The notes under the pieces: model-generated | The model's database searches: none | Told to the model about the DNA's origin: nothing | What the model saw: only the letters and a program-made list of their open reading frames with translations | Source: Thermoplasmatales archaeon ex4484_6 | Lineage (GTDB): Archaea > Thermoplasmatota > Penumbrarchaeia > Penumbrarchaeales > Penumbrarchaeaceae | NCBI GenBank assembly: GCA_002254385.1 | Contig: NJDO01000125.1 | Span: 1 to 5,160, forward strand | Length of the DNA: 5,160 bases | Direction of reading: 5' to 3' | Translations under genes and position numbers: made by a program | In this document: piece after piece, positions 1 through 2,861 of the stretch | Layout of the letters: each line of letters opens with the position of its first letter | Numbering within the stretch: position 1 is the first letter of the stretch

Positions 1-483
1 CTCCGCCTCCTCGGAGGTCAGGGGGCACATGTTGTTCCTTCCCTGGAGGGCAACGCATATACCCCTGCCCGGCCCCCCCTCCCAAGGACCGACATCGCGC
101 ACCTGCCCCGATATCCCGTCATCCTCGAGTCCGTCCATCTCCGAATTGATCTCCCTCAGCACCTCCTCGTAAACATCCGCGGGAGCCGGGGGGGGATTCG
201 GGGACGGCAGTTCTCCGTCTCCGGCCTTCTTCCTTATCTTTCTGAACTCCTCAACGACCTGCTTCTGCTGGGAATTGGTCCTCGTGAGATAGAGAACCCT
301 CTTCCCGTGCACGTAGGCGTGGTGAATCGAGGGTACCAGGGCCGAAATGGTCTTTCCGGACCCTGTACCGGCCTCCAGAACGATGTGTCCTCCGTCCCTC
401 AGGGTAGTTTCAATATTCCTCACGATATCCTTCTGGATCGCCCTTGCCTCGTAGGGAAAAAGGTCCATGGCCGAGCCTGTCAT
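1..483 (-). CDS. XPD/Rad3-family Fe-S DNA helicase, N-terminal part (runs off left edge)
   Basis: Superfamily 2 ATP-dependent DNA helicase of the XPD/Rad3 group, which unwinds DNA 5' to 3' in repair. Only the first 161 residues are present. They show a helicase N-terminus (FPYEARAIQ, residues 9-17), a perfect Walker A (EAGTGSGKT, 37-45), motif Ia (LYLTRTNSQQ, 64-73) and the start of the Fe-S domain (LQGRNNMC, 146-153), whose Cys153 would be the first cluster ligand. The order and motifs match Thermoplasma-type XPD as I remember it. The remaining ligands and motifs II-VI lie outside the window. An insertion of about 50 residues (88-140), rich in Pro, Gly and acidic residues, separates motif Ia from the Fe-S entry. 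The start is uncertain: tandem ATGs at 486 and 483, or an inner ATG at 468 that fits the family start well. No Shine-Dalgarno precedes any of them, so a leaderless transcript is plausible. Archaea can hold several XPD-like paralogues, so no symbol is given. Confidence 0.88.
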   Translation of the reverse strand, partial: MTGSAMDLFPYEARAIQKDIVRNIETTLRDGGHIVLEAGTGSGKTISALVPSIHHAYVHGKRVLYLTRTNSQQKQVVEEFRKIRKKAGDGELPSPNPPPAPADVYEEVLREINSEMDGLEDDGISGQVRDVGPWEGGPGRGICVALQGRNNMCPLTSEEAE

Positions 484-504
484 CATCCGACCACTACCCG
501 AAGG

Positions 505-517
505 TTGCTTATTAGAA
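505..517 (-). promoter_or_regulatory. TATA-like box for the helicase gene
   Basis: The minus strand reads TTCTAATAAGCAA. Its centre lies about 25 bases before the ATG pair at 486/483, the archaeal TATA-to-start distance, which fits a leaderless mRNA with no Shine-Dalgarno. A T-rich stretch at 544-556 (minus strand ATTTTTTATTGAA) is an alternative box that would give a leader of nearly 40 bases. The rest of the 222-base gap (487-708) holds no gene I can support. Confidence 0.35.
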
Positions 518-670
518 GGGAGGGGGGAGGGGACCTCGAAACATTCAATAAAAAATCGAACACGAATGACGATACAATCGTATCCGAACTCTCAACTCCC
601 ACCCCCCGAGGTGTGATGGGAAAAAGGAATTGAGGTGTATCTAAAGAGACAAACGACTGGAGGCTTTGAA

Positions 671-682
671 TTTCATATATGA
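671..682 (+). promoter_or_regulatory. TATA-like box for the zinc-ribbon gene
   Basis: TTTCATATATGA resembles an archaeal TATA box. Adding the usual 26 bases puts transcription start near 703. That is too close to an ATG at 709 to leave its GAGGT (699-703) intact in the mRNA, but gives a leader of about 27 bases with an intact GGAGGG ahead of the ATG at 730. Confidence 0.4.
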
Positions 683-708
683 TGAAAGATTGATATGCGA
701 GGTATGGA

Positions 709-1107
709 ATGTCGGGCGGAGGGTCCGATATGAGGATGAAGGTCATCTGCGGAGATCCCGAATGCAGGGAGGAATTCTTCGTTGACAGCAGCGAACCGGT
801 ATGGGAATGCCCCGGATGCGAGAGGACCATAATCAACAGGAACTATCCCTTCCTGTCGGCAAAGCTGATGCAGGCAAGGATAGACGGGGACGATGCGGAC
901 TGGAAGGTCAGACTGTCGGAGATCGCCGTCGAGGCAAGGACGGAAATATCCAAAAGAAAGGGCGGCGCCTCCGCGGATATCTCGTTCATCGATGAGGCAC
1001 TGGAGGAACTCGAGAAGGACCTTCCCAACGAGGAATACCGAAAACTGCATGATATGATACTGCAGAAGGCAAGGGAGCTCGTTCTGGAGCTGGAGAGGGG
1101 ATCCTAG
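709..1107 (+). CDS. Small zinc-ribbon protein of unknown function
   Basis: I do not recognise this family. The 132-residue product has one zinc-ribbon-like motif: Cys14 and Cys19 (C-x4-C), then Cys34 and Cys37 (CPGC). The first knuckle is wider than the usual C-x2-C. The ribbon is followed by about 90 charged, mostly helical residues ending in an acidic-basic helix (EELEKDLPNEEYRKLHD and onward). There is no signal peptide or membrane segment, so it is probably cytoplasmic and may bind nucleic acid or a protein partner; that is inference. The outer ATG at 709 has GAGGT five bases upstream. The inner ATG at 730 (Met8, then RMKVICGD) has GGAGGG six bases upstream and agrees better with the TATA-like box at 671-682; the skipped residues MSGGGSD are low-complexity. 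The gene stands alone and converges on the next one, sharing a CTAG at the stops. Confidence 0.72.
   Translation: MSGGGSDMRMKVICGDPECREEFFVDSSEPVWECPGCERTIINRNYPFLSAKLMQARIDGDDADWKVRLSEIAVEARTEISKRKGGASADISFIDEALEELEKDLPNEEYRKLHDMILQKARELVLELERGS
718..723 (+). promoter_or_regulatory. Ribosome binding site favouring an inner start at 730
   Basis: GGAGGG lies six bases before the in-frame ATG at 730-732. It is a longer match to the anti-Shine-Dalgarno than the GAGGT before ATG 709, and it remains in the mRNA if transcription starts near 703. Confidence 0.45.
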
Positions 1108-1364
1108 CTGTTCTCTATCCTCTTCTTTTCCTCGGGAGTTATCAGGCTCGAGGACTGCACCGCACCCCCTGTGGAGAGAACGTCCGGCTGCGAGGGCGCG
1201 GGTGGATTGGCGGTTCCCTCCAGCGGCTTGGGCCGGGTATAGGAGATGTACTCCTGGAGCTCCCTCTCGTACTCATCTATCTCCTCTTTTATGAGTTCCA
1301 TCTGATGGGATTGCTTTTCGTGTTTGGAGCCTATCCCCAGCAATTTCTTAAAGGAATCCAACAT
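1104..1364 (-). CDS. Small helical protein of unknown function (86 aa)
   Basis: I do not recognise this protein. It starts with a short amphipathic segment (MLDSFKKLLGIGSK), continues with a strongly charged predicted helix or coiled coil (residues 22-41, MELIKEEIDEYERELQEYI), then a proline-rich linker (about 45-60) and a polar tail ending TPEEKKRIENS. There is no cysteine and no full transmembrane segment; the N-terminal helix could lie on a membrane or on a partner, which is speculation. The start is well supported: AGGGGGT (1371-1377) sits six bases before the ATG and can pair along its whole length with the 16S rRNA tail if one G-U wobble is allowed. It lies 90 bases downstream of purP on the same strand, with its own TATA-like box in the gap, so it may be transcribed alone or with purP. 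Its TAG overlaps the TAG of the convergent zinc-ribbon gene. Confidence 0.68.
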   Translation of the reverse strand: MLDSFKKLLGIGSKHEKQSHQMELIKEEIDEYERELQEYISYTRPKPLEGTANPPAPSQPDVLSTGGAVQSSSLITPEEKKRIENS

Positions 1365-1405
1365 CTTGAAACCCCCTGGTAATGGAATACATATTCGCTA
1401 ATACA

Positions 1406-1415
1406 CTATATCTAA
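1406..1415 (-). promoter_or_regulatory. TATA-like box for the 86-aa gene
   Basis: The minus strand reads TTAGATATAG. A start 26 bases on would fall near 1384, leaving a leader of about 20 bases that carries the AGGGGGT ribosome site. The gap between purP and this gene has no clear T-run terminator, so read-through from purP is also possible. Confidence 0.4.
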
Positions 1416-1454
1416 TTTGTTGAAGGGGTTGGCCTTAACGCTCGGATCATAACA

Positions 1455-2612
1455 TCATGTGACGATCTCGTCCAATCTTTCCTCCTCGAGGGCCCTCCTC
1501 ACCTCCATCGCAAGTCTTCTGCCGGTGGAGACCGGTTTCCTCCAGAGCGAGTTCCCGTAGGGATGGCCCACCCACATGTGAACATTGGTGCCTCCGCCTA
1601 TCCTCGGCGCCACGTCATATATGTAGAAGTTGAGGTCCTTGTCAACGCAGGTCTGAAGACAGAAAGGCCCGATGATGCCGGGATCGTAATGCCTCTTGGA
1701 GGCATCGACGAACTTCTCCGCCATGGCGAACACCTTCTCCAGCAGGGACTCGCGGAGGGTGGCCGAATTGTGGCCGCATACCGTGTATTCCGGAAGTATC
1801 TGCTCCTCGTTGAGGCTCATCTGCTGGGGCGCCGGCAGCCTTACATGGCCGTCAAGGGACGTCTCGAACCTCCAGTCCACACCCAGAAGCTCAAGCGGGG
1901 ACATCTCCTCCTCGAGGGGAGAATAGAAGAAATCGAAGTTGAACACCGGACCTATCACGTACCTCTCGATCCTTGCGGTGTCCAGGGTCTCCCGGTCTAT
2001 CACTCCCTGGGCGATCAGCTTCTCCGATTTCTCCCCGAATTCCTCCGGAGAGGAGCATGTGAAGAAGCCCCTCTCCAGCTTCTTCTGCTTGTGGTGAAGC
2101 TTCACTATGGAGAGCTCATCTATCCTGTCGGGATCCTCTATTCTCTCGGGGAAGGGGAGTCCAGCCTTTTCCAGAAGCCAGTAGTAGCTCTGCTGCTCCT
2201 CCCTCTCCTCGCTTCTGAGCATGTTCCTGGACCCGAACATGGGAACCTCGAATTCGTTCTCGATCGCCGTTATGTCAACGTAGGATGTGAAGGAACGGTT
2301 GGGAACCCACACAACGGAGTTGTTCCTCATCCATGACTGCCACCTCTCATCCATGACCTCCCTGAACCTGTCGAGAACGATTGGTTCGTCGACCATACCC
2401 CGGAGCAGCCTGCCGTCAGGGCTCCTCTGGGCCCTGAAGTAACGGGCATAGGTCCGTTCCCTTCCCTTCTGGCAGAAGGCGACGGTCCTGAAACCCTCCT
2501 CCACCGCCCCGTCGCAGGTGTCCAGCGCCGAGTGCGATGCAACGACACCGATCTTCGCATTCTTCGTATCATATCTTCCTGCCAAATCCTGTATCCTGCT
2601 CCTATCGATCAC
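1455..2612 (-). CDS. purP: PurP, formate-dependent AICAR ligase (FAICAR synthetase), probably a variant
   Basis: ATP-grasp ligase that in archaea converts AICAR, formate and ATP to FAICAR, the step before IMP in purine synthesis; cytoplasmic. Numbered from the GTG at 2612 (385 residues), it has the N-terminal PurP domain with SHSALDTCDGA (26-36), GSRNMLRSEE (127-136), the ATP-grasp core with VIGPVFNFDFFYSPLE (219-234), GPFCLQT (315-321), the metal/ATP-site segment YDVAPRIGGGTN (332-343) and the family-typical PVSTGRRLAMEVRRALEE near the C-terminus (360-377). Length suits the family (about 360). The nucleotide loop reads VKLHHKQKKLERGFF (170-184) instead of the glycine-rich loop I recall from characterised PurP, so it may belong to a paralogous group. 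GTG at 2612 is chosen because AGGGGGT lies six bases upstream and 19 residues then precede KIGVV, as in M. jannaschii PurP; an ATG at 2651 would add 13 residues (MVPYNGVASGGPS) unlike the family. No other purine genes are adjacent. Confidence 0.9.
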   Translation of the reverse strand: MIDRSRIQDLAGRYDTKNAKIGVVASHSALDTCDGAVEEGFRTVAFCQKGRERTYARYFRAQRSPDGRLLRGMVDEPIVLDRFREVMDERWQSWMRNNSVVWVPNRSFTSYVDITAIENEFEVPMFGSRNMLRSEEREEQQSYYWLLEKAGLPFPERIEDPDRIDELSIVKLHHKQKKLERGFFTCSSPEEFGEKSEKLIAQGVIDRETLDTARIERYVIGPVFNFDFFYSPLEEEMSPLELLGVDWRFETSLDGHVRLPAPQQMSLNEEQILPEYTVCGHNSATLRESLLEKVFAMAEKFVDASKRHYDPGIIGPFCLQTCVDKDLNFYIYDVAPRIGGGTNVHMWVGHPYGNSLWRKPVSTGRRLAMEVRRALEEERLDEIVT

Positions 2613-2618
2613 GGACGG

Positions 2619-2625
2619 ACCCCCT
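2619..2625 (-). promoter_or_regulatory. Ribosome binding site that decides the purP start
   Basis: The minus strand reads AGGGGGT with a six-base spacer to the GTG at 2612. Motif and spacing are the same as before the 86-aa gene downstream. The ATG at 2651 has only AGGT three to four bases ahead. Confidence 0.55.
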
Positions 2626-2649
2626 GATGCGACCCCATTGTAAGGCACC

Positions 2650-2663
2650 ATTTAACCTTTTTC
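2650..2663 (-). promoter_or_regulatory. Possible BRE plus TATA-like element for purP
   Basis: The minus strand reads GAAAAAGGTTAAAT: an A-rich stretch like a TFB recognition element, then a weak TATA-like TTAAAT. A start about 26 bases on, near 2626, would yield a short leader that begins at the AGGGGGT site. If right, the ATG at 2651 lies inside the promoter. No other strong TATA box for purP was seen between 2652 and 2861. Confidence 0.28.
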
Positions 2664-2727
2664 CATCATCACCGGACGAAGGTCATCAGGGACACACGAT
2701 GGACGTGATATCCAGATACTACTCTAA

Positions 2728-2744
2728 TCCCGGGACAGCCGGGA
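2728..2744. repeat. Short inverted repeat in the divergent intergenic region
   Basis: TCCCGG and CCGGGA form a 6-bp stem around a 5-base loop (GACAG). It sits between purP and the surface-protein gene, so it could be an operator or a weak hairpin. It is short enough to be chance in GC-rich DNA, and no T-run follows to suggest a terminator. Confidence 0.25.
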
Positions 2745-2769
2745 CCGGAGGGGAAGCTGTACAAAAAAT

Positions 2770-2782
2770 GATATATATATCT
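2770..2782 (+). promoter_or_regulatory. Distal TATA-like box for the surface-protein gene
   Basis: GATATATATATCT follows an A-run (2763-2768), in the order of an archaeal BRE and TATA box. Transcription would begin near 2801, giving a leader of about 60 bases before the ATG at 2862. The core is palindromic, so it could also be read on the other strand. Confidence 0.4.
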
Positions 2783-2818
2783 GGAGGGTGAAATCAAATA
2801 GTTGCACGGGATTGTTCC

Positions 2819-2827
2819 GATATATTG
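2819..2827 (+). promoter_or_regulatory. Proximal TATA-like box for the surface-protein gene
   Basis: GATATATTG lies about 40 bases before the ATG. A start near 2850 would leave a leader of about 12 bases just containing the GGGAGG ribosome site at 2852-2857. It may be used together with or instead of the box at 2770-2782. Confidence 0.4.
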
Positions 2828-2861
2828 AGGAAACGATAATTCCGGCTCTTCGGGAGGCATA

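Noticed and set aside
307..836. Short open frames on both strands between the helicase and zinc-ribbon genes
   Set aside because: They lack ribosome sites, overlap real genes in other frames, and show no family features; the 487-708 gap appears to be regulatory only.
1563..2336. Plus-strand open frame of 257 codons opposite purP
   Set aside because: It is fully antisense to a strongly conserved enzyme, has no recognisable domain, and reads as low-complexity Leu/Arg/His text produced by the codon bias of purP.
2728..2744. Inverted repeat read as a transcription terminator
   Set aside because: No T-run follows on either strand and no gene ends here; both flanking genes start from this region.
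2699..2791. Possible 30-codon small gene in the divergent intergenic region
   Set aside because: Only a weak purine stretch precedes its ATG, no motif is visible, and it overlaps the probable promoter of the surface-protein gene. I cannot exclude it.
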